Shown here piece after piece: positions 42,693-51,680 of a stretch of DNA of 64,000 bases (the first letter of the stretch is position 1; each line of letters opens with the position of its first letter). The DNA is taken from contig CAYFFQ010000003.1 of NCBI GenBank assembly GCA_964342465.1, positions 100,925 to 164,924 of the forward strand. Reading direction: 5' to 3'. The notes below the pieces were generated by a model. The model was not told where the DNA came from and did no database searches. It saw nothing but the letters and a program-made list of their open reading frames with translations. Source of the stretch: MGIIb-Q1 sp964342465 (GTDB lineage: Archaea > Thermoplasmatota > Poseidoniia > Poseidoniales > Thalassarchaeaceae). Made by a program: the position numbers and the translations under genes.

Positions 42693-43544
42693 ATGGTTCG
42701 TATGCGAGCGTTCAATGTGTTGTTAGTAGGTGCTGGAGGCATCGGAAGTCAGATGATAGACATGCTGATTCCGGCTCTTTCAGCGGGAAGATTCAGTGAT
42801 AATGTAGGTGGAATACAGATCCACATCATGGATGATGACAGGGTTGAGACGGAGAACATCTGCCACCAGCGATATGAACCTCGGATGGTGGGCAGGACCA
42901 AGGTTGAGGCGGTTGCTGAAAGAATGGAGCCGCACCTCTCTCCCTCTCTCACTCTGACACCTCATCCAATCAGATTGGAGAGTGGCGACCAACTCGCCGG
43001 CTTCGACCTCTGCGTGGTAGCGGTGGACCGGCCGGCTGCTAGAAGATTGGTGCATGACAACAGCGAATGTTGGCTTGACCTCAGGTGCTGTGGAGATGGG
43101 ATGGTCGCCCTCAACAGTGGTTGCGACAAACACTTGGTTGCCACCATGACTCCTCTCGACACCGCTCCGGCTTCGTGCCAGATTCCCGGTTCCATCGAAT
43201 CCGGTAATGTGCAGATGGGCTTCGCATTGGCTGCGGCACACGGCAGCCAATGGGTCATCCAGAATCTGAGAAGGATGGCCGGTCTGCCGCACCGGCCCAC
43301 ACCAGCACGAATCTATTCCTTGACTTTCGGAGAACTCCAATTTCCCGAAATCCGATCTGGTGCTGAGACGGGTGGCAACGCTTCGAAGTCATCGGGCGGC
43401 GCTGAGACGAGTGGCAACGCTTCGAAGTCATCGGGCGGCGCTGAGACGGGTGGCAACGCTTCGAAGTCATCGGGCGGTGCCGGATTGGGAGAGTATTTCC
43501 CACCCCGTGAACATGCGGCCACCGAAGAAGGAGGTGGCGTCTGA
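42693..43544 (+). CDS. E1-like (ThiF/UBA) adenylating protein
   Basis: A 283-residue ThiF-fold protein. The nucleotide loop is VLLVGAGGIGSQ (13-18). MDDDRVETENICHQRY has the acidic patch and the family Asn, Lys 70 is in GRTKVEA, and Asp 112 in VVAVDRP is the Mg-binding position. Cys 162 in APASCQIPGSIESGNV is a candidate thioester Cys. The C-terminus has three 13-residue units (GAETGGNASKSSG) from a 39-bp DNA repeat, then a linker. E1-like proteins adenylate the C-terminus of a ubiquitin-like or sulfur-carrier protein. The stop overlaps the JAMM start by one base. Confidence 0.85.
   Translation: MVRMRAFNVLLVGAGGIGSQMIDMLIPALSAGRFSDNVGGIQIHIMDDDRVETENICHQRYEPRMVGRTKVEAVAERMEPHLSPSLTLTPHPIRLESGDQLAGFDLCVVAVDRPAARRLVHDNSECWLDLRCCGDGMVALNSGCDKHLVATMTPLDTAPASCQIPGSIESGNVQMGFALAAAHGSQWVIQNLRRMAGLPHRPTPARIYSLTFGELQFPEIRSGAETGGNASKSSGGAETSGNASKSSGGAETGGNASKSSGGAGLGEYFPPREHAATEEGGGV
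43363..43479 (+). repeat. 39-bp coding repeat, three copies
   Basis: GGTGGCAACGCTTCGAAGTC or a one-base variant recurs every 39 bases, encoding the 13-residue Gly/Ala/Ser/Asn unit in the E1-like protein. Near-perfect identity suggests recent expansion; the encoded segment is probably a flexible linker. Confidence 0.88.
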
Positions 43545-44077
43545 TGGCTGTAGCTAGACCACCAGTCACACCTCGGCTTCATCCGATGCGGAATATCATA
43601 TCCGCCATCGGTGACGACGACCTGTGGGGCGATGCGGTACGAGAGTCGATGGCGTGGCTCGGCTTGAACGGCTTCTGGTCCGAATTCTATAAGTTCAGCG
43701 AAATAACCTCAGTAGAAGTCAGTATGCTCATCGACGCCGAGGACAATTGTTTCGTAGATTGGGGGACTGAGTCTCGCGTCGGTCTCAACCCGCCTGCGGG
43801 TGGCATCGTGCCGTTCAAGGTGTGGGTTCACACCCACCCATTCGGTTCATCGTACTGGAGTGCCACCGATAGAAACACGCTGGCCATCGCCAGCGCGGCG
43901 AGGATTCTCGACAGTGCGCTGGTCCTTGGCAGAGGTGAAAGCAAGATGACCCATTGGTTTGCCGAGGGGACGACGCCGTCTCTGGCCGATTCCGGACCCC
44001 TCCACAACTGGAGTGAAGAGGCCGTCAAGGTGTGTGAATCAGAATTTTCCCCTTGGGAAGTGGAGGTGAAATCATGA
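43544..44077 (+). CDS. JAMM/MPN+ metalloprotease (JAB domain)
   Basis: A 177-residue protein with the full JAMM zinc motif HTHP, six residues, then SATD (His 96, His 98, Ser 106, Asp 109). The usual upstream Glu is probably Glu 58 in TSVEVSML. JAMM proteases remove ubiquitin-like modifiers or mature their precursors. The gene overlaps both neighbours by start/stop coupling (TGATG with the E1 gene, ATGA with the next), so the three proteins are made together. No SAMP/ubiquitin-like protein with a terminal Gly-Gly is seen nearby. Confidence 0.85.
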   Translation: MAVARPPVTPRLHPMRNIISAIGDDDLWGDAVRESMAWLGLNGFWSEFYKFSEITSVEVSMLIDAEDNCFVDWGTESRVGLNPPAGGIVPFKVWVHTHPFGSSYWSATDRNTLAIASAARILDSALVLGRGESKMTHWFAEGTTPSLADSGPLHNWSEEAVKVCESEFSPWEVEVKS

Positions 44078-44316
44078 GTGGATATGTAAGAATGCCAAAA
44101 GATGATGATGAGAGACGCAGAGCAGAACTGGCCGCGGCATTAGGCGCTGGCATCACGATTGCTGAATTCGCCGAAAAGACAGTCGGAGAACCAGTCGATT
44201 CGGATTTTGTCGAGGAGATCACCTCGCGTATTAATCGGGCGAAGGAACTCAACGAGGTCTTCGACTTGAAAGCAGAGATTGAAAACCTTTGGAAATGGCG
44301 ACAGGAGATGGCATGA
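44074..44316 (+). CDS. Small helical protein in the E1/JAMM operon
   Basis: Eighty residues, charged and predicted to be helical throughout (DDDERRRAELAAALGAG, then two long amphipathic helices ending WKWRQEMA). It lacks the beta-grasp pattern and the C-terminal Gly-Gly of ubiquitin-like proteins. The ATG overlaps the JAMM stop (ATGA), strong evidence that it is a real gene in the operon. It may be an adaptor or a substrate of the pair. No family was recognised. Confidence 0.65.
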   Translation: MSGYVRMPKDDDERRRAELAAALGAGITIAEFAEKTVGEPVDSDFVEEITSRINRAKELNEVFDLKAEIENLWKWRQEMA

Positions 44317-44411
44317 ACACATCATGATGAAACATGAAACTGTCTTGTTCAAGACCTCTGAAGAGTAAAATAAGAGTAATGCATACGAATGAACGACTCC
44401 ATGGTGATACA

Positions 44412-45140
44412 ATGGCTACCGGGCAGCAGTTAGTGGACAAGGGGAAGGACGACAGAGAGCGCATAAAAAAATTGACCGCCGCTTTCAATATCTGGTCCAA
44501 GGAAGACCCCGAATCATTCAGAAAGGTGGCTCCAGACCTGCTCAGACTCGGTGTGGACAGAGCTTCAGGGGCGAACCCTCGGTCTTTGCGGAGACTCGAG
44601 AATTGGCTTACAAATGAATGGCTTGTCCAAGACTTTGACGGGATGATAGAATACGACAAATCCCCCACCATCCTCGAAGAACTCGCACAGGAGGGCGCAC
44701 TGAACAAGAATCGTTTCAAGGGTGAGAAGCGTTCTTGGCTTGATTCACTCGATGAGAAGTTTCCATCCGCTGAGGGAGACAATTCGCGTGATTTCCGTCG
44801 CTGGGATAGGCATGTGCGCGATCAATTCATCATTTTAGGGATGATAGCGCAGCGAGAAAACGGTGTTGACCAGGGCGAAATCGCCCGCAGCGGTCTTGGA
44901 ATTGTTTTCAAGGATGAGGCGAGCCGCCGATATGCGGCCAATGTGGTGAGAGCGGCAAAAATTGCGCTGACCAGACTCGCTCAGAATCAGGCAGGTATCA
45001 AGGCTGGGATATTTGCCACATCTCAAGGGCATGGCCTACGCCGCATTCACATGTTTGAGGATGAAGCAATGAGGGAGTTGACCCTCAGATGGCTCGCCAC
45101 CCATCCGGCAAGGATATTGATTCCGAATGTCCCAGAGTAA
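44412..45140 (+). CDS. Unknown protein closing the E1/JAMM operon
   Basis: A 242-residue, basic-acidic mixed, mostly helical protein. GGTGAT ends three bases before this ATG and is a perfect part of the archaeal ribosome-binding consensus, which decides the start over ATGs at 44334 and 44379. A central region (DQGEIARSGLGIVFKDEASRRYAANVVRAAKIAL) looks like a winged or helix-turn-helix region, but no family was recognised. It follows the 80-residue gene by 95 bases on the same strand. It might be a regulator or a target. Confidence 0.62.
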   Translation: MATGQQLVDKGKDDRERIKKLTAAFNIWSKEDPESFRKVAPDLLRLGVDRASGANPRSLRRLENWLTNEWLVQDFDGMIEYDKSPTILEELAQEGALNKNRFKGEKRSWLDSLDEKFPSAEGDNSRDFRRWDRHVRDQFIILGMIAQRENGVDQGEIARSGLGIVFKDEASRRYAANVVRAAKIALTRLAQNQAGIKAGIFATSQGHGLRRIHMFEDEAMRELTLRWLATHPARILIPNVPE

Positions 45141-45336
45141 CTCCGAGCGCCACTATATGGTGGAGTAGGCAGGAATTCATCATCATCATTCTGATGGATT
45201 GTTATCGCGCCGCCGGCTTACGGCATCGTCTCTACGCCAATACCCACCACTTTCACGCACCTGCTGATGTGGTCAACCGCATAACGGGGGGGGCGGCGGG
45301 GGTGTCACCCCTCGATACATTCCTCTCACCGACTGC

Positions 45337-48300
45337 TCATGAGCAACCGGTGGTCGAGCCACATTCGGCACACTTCAGACAGGTCCCGCTTCTGTGCATC
45401 CTGCTGCCACCGCAGGTCGCACAGATGTCACCGGTGAAACCCCGTTCGCGGGCGATTCGCATGCGCTTCTGTTCAGCGGTTTCGCTGACATCGAGTGTGA
45501 GTTGGATTTCCCTCTTCTCACCCTCATGTCTGATTACACCATCGGGCGTGGATTCAGGTCTGCTGATTGACATCGCGTTGAGGTCCTCCTCGGAAACCTG
45601 AGCGAGGTCTTCCCGCCCGAGATACTGGATAGCCAATTCTCTGAACAGATAGTCGACGATGCTAGTAGCCATCTTGACTCTGTTGGAGCCACCCTGAACC
45701 ATTCCACTCGGCTCGAACTTCTGGAATGTGAACGATTTGACGAAGGCATCGAGCGGGACTCCATATTGCAGCCCGATGGAGACGGCGATGGCGAATTGGT
45801 TCAGCATCGAGCGCCACGCAGCCCCTTCCTTGGAGGTGGTGATCATTATCTCACCTACCTTTCCATCTTCATAGGTACTCGATGTGAGATAGACTGTGTG
45901 GCCACCCACTCTTGCTTTGATAGTGTGCGACCCGCGGCTGTCGGGCAGCGGTCTGCGGGTGGCGACATACGCTGCGGTGACAGCCTGTGCGACCGCACTC
46001 GCTTGTGGTTCGGGAAGCGGAAGCCGCCTCGCTACCTGCTGGATGACGACCTCCTCTTCATCCTCCTCTTCGACCACTATCGACGGTGGGACGAGAGAGG
46101 ACCGCAGTGGTTGTGAGAGTTTGCTGCCATCTCGGTATAGGGCGCACGCCTTGTTTCCGGTCTTCCAACTGCGCATGTAGGCGTCTTGAACATCGTCGAT
46201 GGAAACATCACCGGGCATGTTGATGGTCTTTGAAATTGCACCGGAGATGAATGGCTGAGCCGCAGCCATCATGTCGATGTGCGCTTCCCAGCGAATTGAA
46301 CGGGTGCCGTAGGCGCCGCACGGCTGGGCGCAGTCGAAGACTGCCAGATGCTCATTTTTCAGGTGCGGCGCGCCCTCGATGGTGACTCGGCCGAAGAGAT
46401 AATCATTCGCCGCATTGATTTCACTGTCTGAGTATCCCAGATGTGAGAGAACATCGATGAACGGGTTGGCCAAGTCATCCTCACTAAGATGGAGAGTCTG
46501 GCGACAGAAGTCCTCGCCGAGAACATTCGGAGAGACAAGGCTCCTCACATCGAGGACATCAGCGTAGGAATTGTCCATCATGGAGAACTCCGATTCGGTG
46601 AATCCCTTCTCCACCAACGAGGCGGTGTTGATGGTCGGACAGCCTGAGAATGAACCGGTTCCCATCACGTAGTTGATGATGTCAGACACCTCCCCCGTCT
46701 TGTAACCGAGATTGGTCAGACCGGAGTTGAGACCGGTGACGGGGATTCTGAGGGTCCCACCACCCGCCAGTGTCTTGTACTGGACGATGGAGAACATCGG
46801 TTCGACACCAGTAGAGTCAGCCCCCATCACCAGGCCGATGGTTCCAGTAGGGGCGATGACTGTGGTCTGGGCGTTCCTGTATCCATTCTCCTCCCCGAAT
46901 ATGAGGGCGGAATCCCATGCCGAGCGCGCCGCTTCGAGCAGGTCGTTGGGACATTTCTTGGCATCGATTCCAACCGGTTTTACGGTCAGATTTTCATATT
47001 CCTCTTCAGCCACATCATAGGCGGCTCGGCGATGATTTCGTATGACTCTGAGCATCTGTTCTCGGTTCTTCTTAAACTGTTTAAACGACCCGAGGAACGA
47101 AGCCATCTCCGAAGAGGTCTTGTAGGATTCACCAGTCATTATCGAGGTGAGTGCTCCACATATCGCATATCCTCGTGGGTCATCATAAGGAATACCCATG
47201 TGCATGAGTAGAGAACCGATGTTACAGAAGCCAAGCCCGAGAGTTCTCGTCTCGTAGGAGAGGCGCGATATCTGCTTGGAAGGGAATTGAGCCATCTGTA
47301 CGGAAATATCGAGGGTTGCCGTCCACAGGCGGATGGTGTGGACATAGTCGTGGATGTTGAAGACACCCCTCTCTTTGTCATAGAAGTGAAGGAGGTTGAT
47401 GCTCGCGAGATTGCACGCGGTATCATCCAAGAACATGTATTCACTACACGGATTGGAGCCGTTTATCCTGCCACTTTCAGGACAGGTGTGCCATTCGTTG
47501 ATGGTCGTGTCGAACTGGACACCGGGGTCAGCGCATGACCACGCCGCATGGGCGATGTCATTCCACAACTCTTGCGCCGGCATGGTTTTGCAGGGTCGTG
47601 CTTGTCGCTTCTCTTCTGCGGCCTTCATCTTCTCAGTCCGATGATAGAGATGCCAATCCCCTCCATTCTCGACGGCGTTCATGAACTGGTTCGGGACGCG
47701 GACCGAATTGTTGCTGTTTTGACCGGACACGGTGAGATAGCCGCTGCCCTGCCAATCGGCATCGAACTGTTCGAAGGACATCGCTTTGTACCCCTGTCGG
47801 GCGAGGTCGATTATTCGCTTGATGTGAGGTTGGGCGATTTTTGCATTGACCGCCCTCTTGACCGCCTTGGCCAATTCGATGTTTTCACCTAAGTCACATT
47901 GCTCCTCCAACTCACCGGGATGCGAGTTGATGGCGGCCATGATTGAGTTGGCGTGCTTCTGTAGGGATGCGGCGCCTGCGATCAGCGCCGAGACCTTCTC
48001 CTCCTCCTTCATCTTCCAGCCGACATACTCCTCTATGTCAGGATGGTCGAGGTCGAGGGTGACCATCTTGGCGGCACGGCGGGTCGTGCCACCCGATTTG
48101 ATGGCTCCAGCGGCTTTGTCGAGAATCATCAGGAATGAGAGCAGACCACTGCTTTGGCCGCCGCCGGAAAGAGGCTCCCCGTCACCTCTGATGTTGGAGA
48201 AGTTGCTGCCGGTTCCAGAACCGAACTTGAAGAGCAGAGCCTCTCGCGCCACAAGGTCGGTGATTCCTCCCTCACCCACCAACTTGTCCTGAATGCTCTG

Positions 48301-48951
48301 GATGAAACAGGCGTGAGGCTGTGGCCTTTCGTACGCATTCACGGATTTCCTGTCTTCACCGCTCTTTGGGTCGACATACCAATGTCCCTGAGCAGGCCCC
48401 TCGATGCCGTAGGCCCAATGGAGCCCGGTGTTGAACCACTGTGGGCTGTTGGGCGCCGAGCGTTGACTGGCTAGAAGGTAACACATCTCGTCGTAATATG
48501 CGCGCGCGTCTGTTTCGGTGGCGAAGTAGCCGTGATTCCAACCCCAATAGGTCCAACACCCAGCCAGACGATGGAAGAGTTGCCAACCACTCGTCTCCTT
48601 GCCGTCCCAGTTGTCTGTCCCGCTCCTCTTTGACAGGTCGGGCTCAGACCTCCACAACCACTCGGGAACCCCCTCTTCGGGAATTTTTACAAGATGGTCC
48701 ATACCAGGTACGACCCTGCGAAGATACTTGTCCGCGGCAACTTTGCCGGGCACACCATCGAATCCGTAAGGGAATCTCACATTCTCTATTTTGCGGACGG
48801 TGTTACCCTGTGCATCCTTCAGGTCGATGTCGGTTTCAGACCATTGGAACTGCTCCTCCACCGATTTGCCCGGGGTAGTGAATCTACGCTCGATGACGAG
48901 GCCGATGTCGCCTTCACCGATGCTCTCTGATTCACTTTCCGATGTCAACAT
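45337..48951 (-). CDS. nrdJ: B12-dependent (class II) ribonucleotide reductase
   Basis: A 1204-residue adenosylcobalamin-dependent RNR making deoxynucleotides. Features include ERPQPHACFIQSI, LFKFGSGTGSNFSNIRG, GGTTRRAAKMVTLD, the SINLLHFYD region, TVIAPTGTIGLVMG, and a C-terminal zinc ribbon (CATCGG, then CLKCAECGS). The start is set by GGAGGAAG just before the ATG; a frame 10 codons longer is less likely. The long C-terminal part (from TIKARVGGHTVYLTSS on) is the usual NrdJ/NrdZ tail. A TATA element sits about 100 bases upstream. Confidence 0.95.
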   Translation of the reverse strand: MLTSESESESIGEGDIGLVIERRFTTPGKSVEEQFQWSETDIDLKDAQGNTVRKIENVRFPYGFDGVPGKVAADKYLRRVVPGMDHLVKIPEEGVPEWLWRSEPDLSKRSGTDNWDGKETSGWQLFHRLAGCWTYWGWNHGYFATETDARAYYDEMCYLLASQRSAPNSPQWFNTGLHWAYGIEGPAQGHWYVDPKSGEDRKSVNAYERPQPHACFIQSIQDKLVGEGGITDLVAREALLFKFGSGTGSNFSNIRGDGEPLSGGGQSSGLLSFLMILDKAAGAIKSGGTTRRAAKMVTLDLDHPDIEEYVGWKMKEEEKVSALIAGAASLQKHANSIMAAINSHPGELEEQCDLGENIELAKAVKRAVNAKIAQPHIKRIIDLARQGYKAMSFEQFDADWQGSGYLTVSGQNSNNSVRVPNQFMNAVENGGDWHLYHRTEKMKAAEEKRQARPCKTMPAQELWNDIAHAAWSCADPGVQFDTTINEWHTCPESGRINGSNPCSEYMFLDDTACNLASINLLHFYDKERGVFNIHDYVHTIRLWTATLDISVQMAQFPSKQISRLSYETRTLGLGFCNIGSLLMHMGIPYDDPRGYAICGALTSIMTGESYKTSSEMASFLGSFKQFKKNREQMLRVIRNHRRAAYDVAEEEYENLTVKPVGIDAKKCPNDLLEAARSAWDSALIFGEENGYRNAQTTVIAPTGTIGLVMGADSTGVEPMFSIVQYKTLAGGGTLRIPVTGLNSGLTNLGYKTGEVSDIINYVMGTGSFSGCPTINTASLVEKGFTESEFSMMDNSYADVLDVRSLVSPNVLGEDFCRQTLHLSEDDLANPFIDVLSHLGYSDSEINAANDYLFGRVTIEGAPHLKNEHLAVFDCAQPCGAYGTRSIRWEAHIDMMAAAQPFISGAISKTINMPGDVSIDDVQDAYMRSWKTGNKACALYRDGSKLSQPLRSSLVPPSIVVEEEDEEEVVIQQVARRLPLPEPQASAVAQAVTAAYVATRRPLPDSRGSHTIKARVGGHTVYLTSSTYEDGKVGEIMITTSKEGAAWRSMLNQFAIAVSIGLQYGVPLDAFVKSFTFQKFEPSGMVQGGSNRVKMATSIVDYLFRELAIQYLGREDLAQVSEEDLNAMSISRPESTPDGVIRHEGEKREIQLTLDVSETAEQKRMRIARERGFTGDICATCGGSRMHRSGTCLKCAECGSTTGCS

Positions 48952-49049
48952 TCTTCCTCCTCCGCGGCTCCTTGCGCCCACACGGCGGTCTGTTCACTTG
49001 CGAAGTGCCGACCTCGTGCGAGCGGGATTCTTTTGCCCCTCAAGAGGGT

Positions 49050-49061
49050 TATTAATAGTAT
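49050..49061 (-). promoter_or_regulatory. Probable TATA box of the RNR gene
   Basis: TACTATTAATAA on the minus strand, about 100 bases before the RNR ATG. Transcription would start near 49027, leaving a 5' leader of about 75 bases with the GGAGGAAG site. No cobalamin riboswitch was recognised in the leader. Confidence 0.4.
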
Positions 49062-49215
49062 CCGCCGCTGAGAAGGGAGGTGGTGTAATTGATGCCGATT
49101 TTTATTCTCTTCCGAAAGTGAACTCATCCTCATTGAATGCGATATTCCGATATGAATTATTCATCATGGATACAATCTCTGACCATCTCACCGAAAAGTG
49201 CCGGCGGCCCCCTCA

Positions 49216-50265
49216 TCACCGTCGATAGGGTCTCTTGTCCTCAATTTTGAAGCGGACGGATGGGTTTCCGGTCTTGGTGTAACTCTCATAGATGCGTGGG
49301 TGCGCCTTTTTGAACGCCTTTCTATCGAAGGCGGCGGCGGTCGACCTCTCCCGTTTCCAATTGCATACGCCTTCTATACCCTCGGCGACACCACAGAGAG
49401 ATTTCAGTTCGACCTCCAGCCGCTCCGAGTTCCAATTCAGGTCTGCCAATTCGCTGTGCAGTCGCAGCCACTCAGCGTGCCACTTCTTCGCTGATGCGGA
49501 GCGTCTCTTAACATCGCTAGAGATGGTTGTCACACCACCGAATCTCTCCTTCTTTCCCTTGACCACCATGTGCAACTCTGAGGCGAATGTTGCGGGTTTG
49601 GGCTTCCCCTCAATTGAGAAGGACCCCTTCACCTTCTCCTTGTTGAGGGTGAATCTGTTGAATAAGGCTGACCGCTCACTCTCCAACCTTTTCGCATCGA
49701 ACAGAATGCTCGGCGCCGGCATCGACTGAGTGGCGATGCCGTCGATACCAGCCGAATTTGCAGCCAACCGCCTCAACTCCCATTCGATAGCGGCCTGTTC
49801 GAGTTTGTGAACAATCCTTACCTTCTCATTCGCTATGTATTCTGAATACAATCGTTTTGCCTTCACCCCCGCCCTCTTCATCACACCATCAGAAACTTTG
49901 TCTCTGTGCGTCGCGGCCCTTTTCGCCTTGGTCTTGATGGCACTCATCTCCGCATTGACTCTGTTAGCCTCAGAAACAGCCAGCCGAAGTTGGCTGGGGG
50001 TGAGATTGAACCACTCGCCATGAACCCTCACTTCGGCGAAGCGATGGTGCAGGTGTGTCTCCAACGCATCTATGAATTCGGTGCGAATCGGTGGGGCGAC
50101 TTCGATTATTCGGCGCGGGTTTCCCGTCTGGTGGTCGGACATCCGCGCCGCAACCGGACGGTCTCCATCGGTCTTGCCTATTTTCACATACTCACTGCCC
50201 TTTCCGGTCTCGAAGTTCTCCTCTCCGAGAAAATAGAGCCACCCGGGTTTCACTTTGATACCCAT
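49216..50265 (-). CDS. T5orf172 / GIY-YIG-like domain protein with long helical region
   Basis: A 349-residue protein. The first 95 residues have the T5orf172 (Mug113) pattern: PGWLYFLGEENF, YVKIGKTDGDRPVAARMSDHQTGNPRRI, then a FIDALETHLHHRFAEVRVHGEWF ending, which is a GIY-YIG nuclease variant common in phages and mobile DNA. The rest is a long, Lys/Arg-rich helical region without a known domain and a basic C-terminus. It could be a DNA-acting nuclease. Gene neighbours are housekeeping, so mobility is not evident from context. Confidence 0.75.
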   Translation of the reverse strand: MGIKVKPGWLYFLGEENFETGKGSEYVKIGKTDGDRPVAARMSDHQTGNPRRIIEVAPPIRTEFIDALETHLHHRFAEVRVHGEWFNLTPSQLRLAVSEANRVNAEMSAIKTKAKRAATHRDKVSDGVMKRAGVKAKRLYSEYIANEKVRIVHKLEQAAIEWELRRLAANSAGIDGIATQSMPAPSILFDAKRLESERSALFNRFTLNKEKVKGSFSIEGKPKPATFASELHMVVKGKKERFGGVTTISSDVKRRSASAKKWHAEWLRLHSELADLNWNSERLEVELKSLCGVAEGIEGVCNWKRERSTAAAFDRKAFKKAHPRIYESYTKTGNPSVRFKIEDKRPYRR

Positions 50266-50472
50266 GAATCAACACTCTCTCCCTCCCCTTATCAACAATC
50301 CGAAACAACTCAAACCATGACCATTCTTGCGACGACGGAAGCAATCTGATGTAACTGATGGGTCGGATGGACAGCACAGATGGGATGTGAAGTCCGTCAA
50401 GGGAACTGCTTTGAATGAACAGCCACAGCCGATGACGAGCGGGAGAGCCCGCGACAGTCAGAGTTGGTCGAG

Positions 50473-51207
50473 ATGCTGGCAGCAGAACAGATACTTCACG
50501 CCGCGATGATCCTCAGTGTAGAATCGGATGACGGTTATGACGAGGGCATCATCGCTAAGATTCAGACTGAGTTGGATTGCGATGATTCGGACAACGACGC
50601 GGCGATGGCCCACATTGAAAAACACCGTGATGAAGGACGATGGGGTGGCCGGCGTGAGGCCGTTCTCCATCGCTCGGCAGAGAGGCTGCGTCAAGCACAG
50701 AACGATGACCGGCTGCCGTCGGGTGGCCCGCTAGCCGATGAAATCTCGGGCCTCATTGGAGATGATGATGGAGAGGTGGACCCCTTCGCTGAACTCGGTA
50801 TTGGTGGCGGCGGCGGTTTCAGCCCCGCAGCATCCGTGCGCATCAACGACCCCCTTGCCGCCTTCATGGACGATGACGAGGAAGAGGAGGAGATGGTCGT
50901 CGACGAATCCGGTTTCCTCGCTTTTCCCCCTCAAGAGGCCACAGACGACACCCCATCAGAAGAGCCGACCATGAAAGAGGTGGAAGAAGAACCCCCCGCA
51001 GGCGAAGAAGTTGAGGTTGAAGCGGAATCAGCAGAAGTTGACATAGACCCTGAGGAAGCATACAGAATGCTCATGTCCACATGCTGGATAGATGGGATTC
51101 TTGACCCCGCAGAGGCCAAACTTCTCGCCCGTAAGCGAGAGGAGTTGAACATCCCCTTCACCCGCCATCTCGAACTGCTCCGAGAGATGTTGGAGAGAGC
51201 AGCATGA
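50473..51207 (+). CDS. Acidic protein with C-terminal TerB-like segment
   Basis: A 244-residue, strongly acidic protein. The central part has long Asp/Glu runs (for example DDDEEEEEMVVDESG) and is likely disordered. The last 45 residues, AYRMLMSTCWIDGILDPAEAKLLARKREELNIPFTRHLELLREML, form a TerB-like helical unit with the Asp-Gly turn. TTG at 50464 is a possible earlier start. Its stop overlaps the next ATG (ATGA), so the two proteins are coupled. Function unknown. Confidence 0.68.
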   Translation: MLAAEQILHAAMILSVESDDGYDEGIIAKIQTELDCDDSDNDAAMAHIEKHRDEGRWGGRREAVLHRSAERLRQAQNDDRLPSGGPLADEISGLIGDDDGEVDPFAELGIGGGGGFSPAASVRINDPLAAFMDDDEEEEEMVVDESGFLAFPPQEATDDTPSEEPTMKEVEEEPPAGEEVEVEAESAEVDIDPEEAYRMLMSTCWIDGILDPAEAKLLARKREELNIPFTRHLELLREMLERAA

Positions 51208-51680
51208 GAGAGCACAGTACACCGTTCTGGCACGCATTGGAACTGGCGTGGTGTGGAGATGGCGCACTCTCCCTGCACAGCATCAGACTGTTGGATGCGA
51301 TGCAGCGAATGATAGGACTCTCGGAGGGAGAGAGAGCACGCATCGAATCTCGGTTTGAGGAGGAGGTGGTCTTCTACCTGACGCGAGCTGGTTTTGGTTG
51401 TGGCGACCAGGCATTGGCGGCATGGGTGGGAACACTCACCTTCCTCGATGACCCAGCGAGCGGCGATGTGGCGCGGGCGCTCGGCAAGGCAGCACTACTC
51501 CGAGGCCTCTCACGCGAGAGGTGGAGTGAATCACACTCTTGGATGGAGCAGTTGGGCCTTGGAAGAGCATACGCCGAGGGGGTCTGGTTCGAAGGAGATG
51601 CTGCGGGAGAACTTGCCCGAGTTCCTGCTCTGTTGGTTCCAGTTGCTCAGACAATCGGGCTGATTGAGGCTGAGGATTGA
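51204..51680 (+). CDS. Hypothetical protein coupled to the TerB-like gene
   Basis: A 158-residue helical protein. The first half (FWHALELAWCGDGALSLHSIRLLDAMQRMIGLSEGERARIESRF) resembles a TerB-like unit, again with an Asp-Gly turn. The second half is leucine-rich and unclassified. It overlaps the upstream gene by four bases. It may form a complex with its partner. It is convergent with the OsmC gene. Confidence 0.62.
   Translation: MREHSTPFWHALELAWCGDGALSLHSIRLLDAMQRMIGLSEGERARIESRFEEEVVFYLTRAGFGCGDQALAAWVGTLTFLDDPASGDVARALGKAALLRGLSRERWSESHSWMEQLGLGRAYAEGVWFEGDAAGELARVPALLVPVAQTIGLIEAED

Noticed and set aside
42693..45140. E1/JAMM operon as a bacterial BilABCD-type antiphage system
   Set aside because: No E2-like or ubiquitin-like gene is next to it, so the named four-gene system cannot be claimed.
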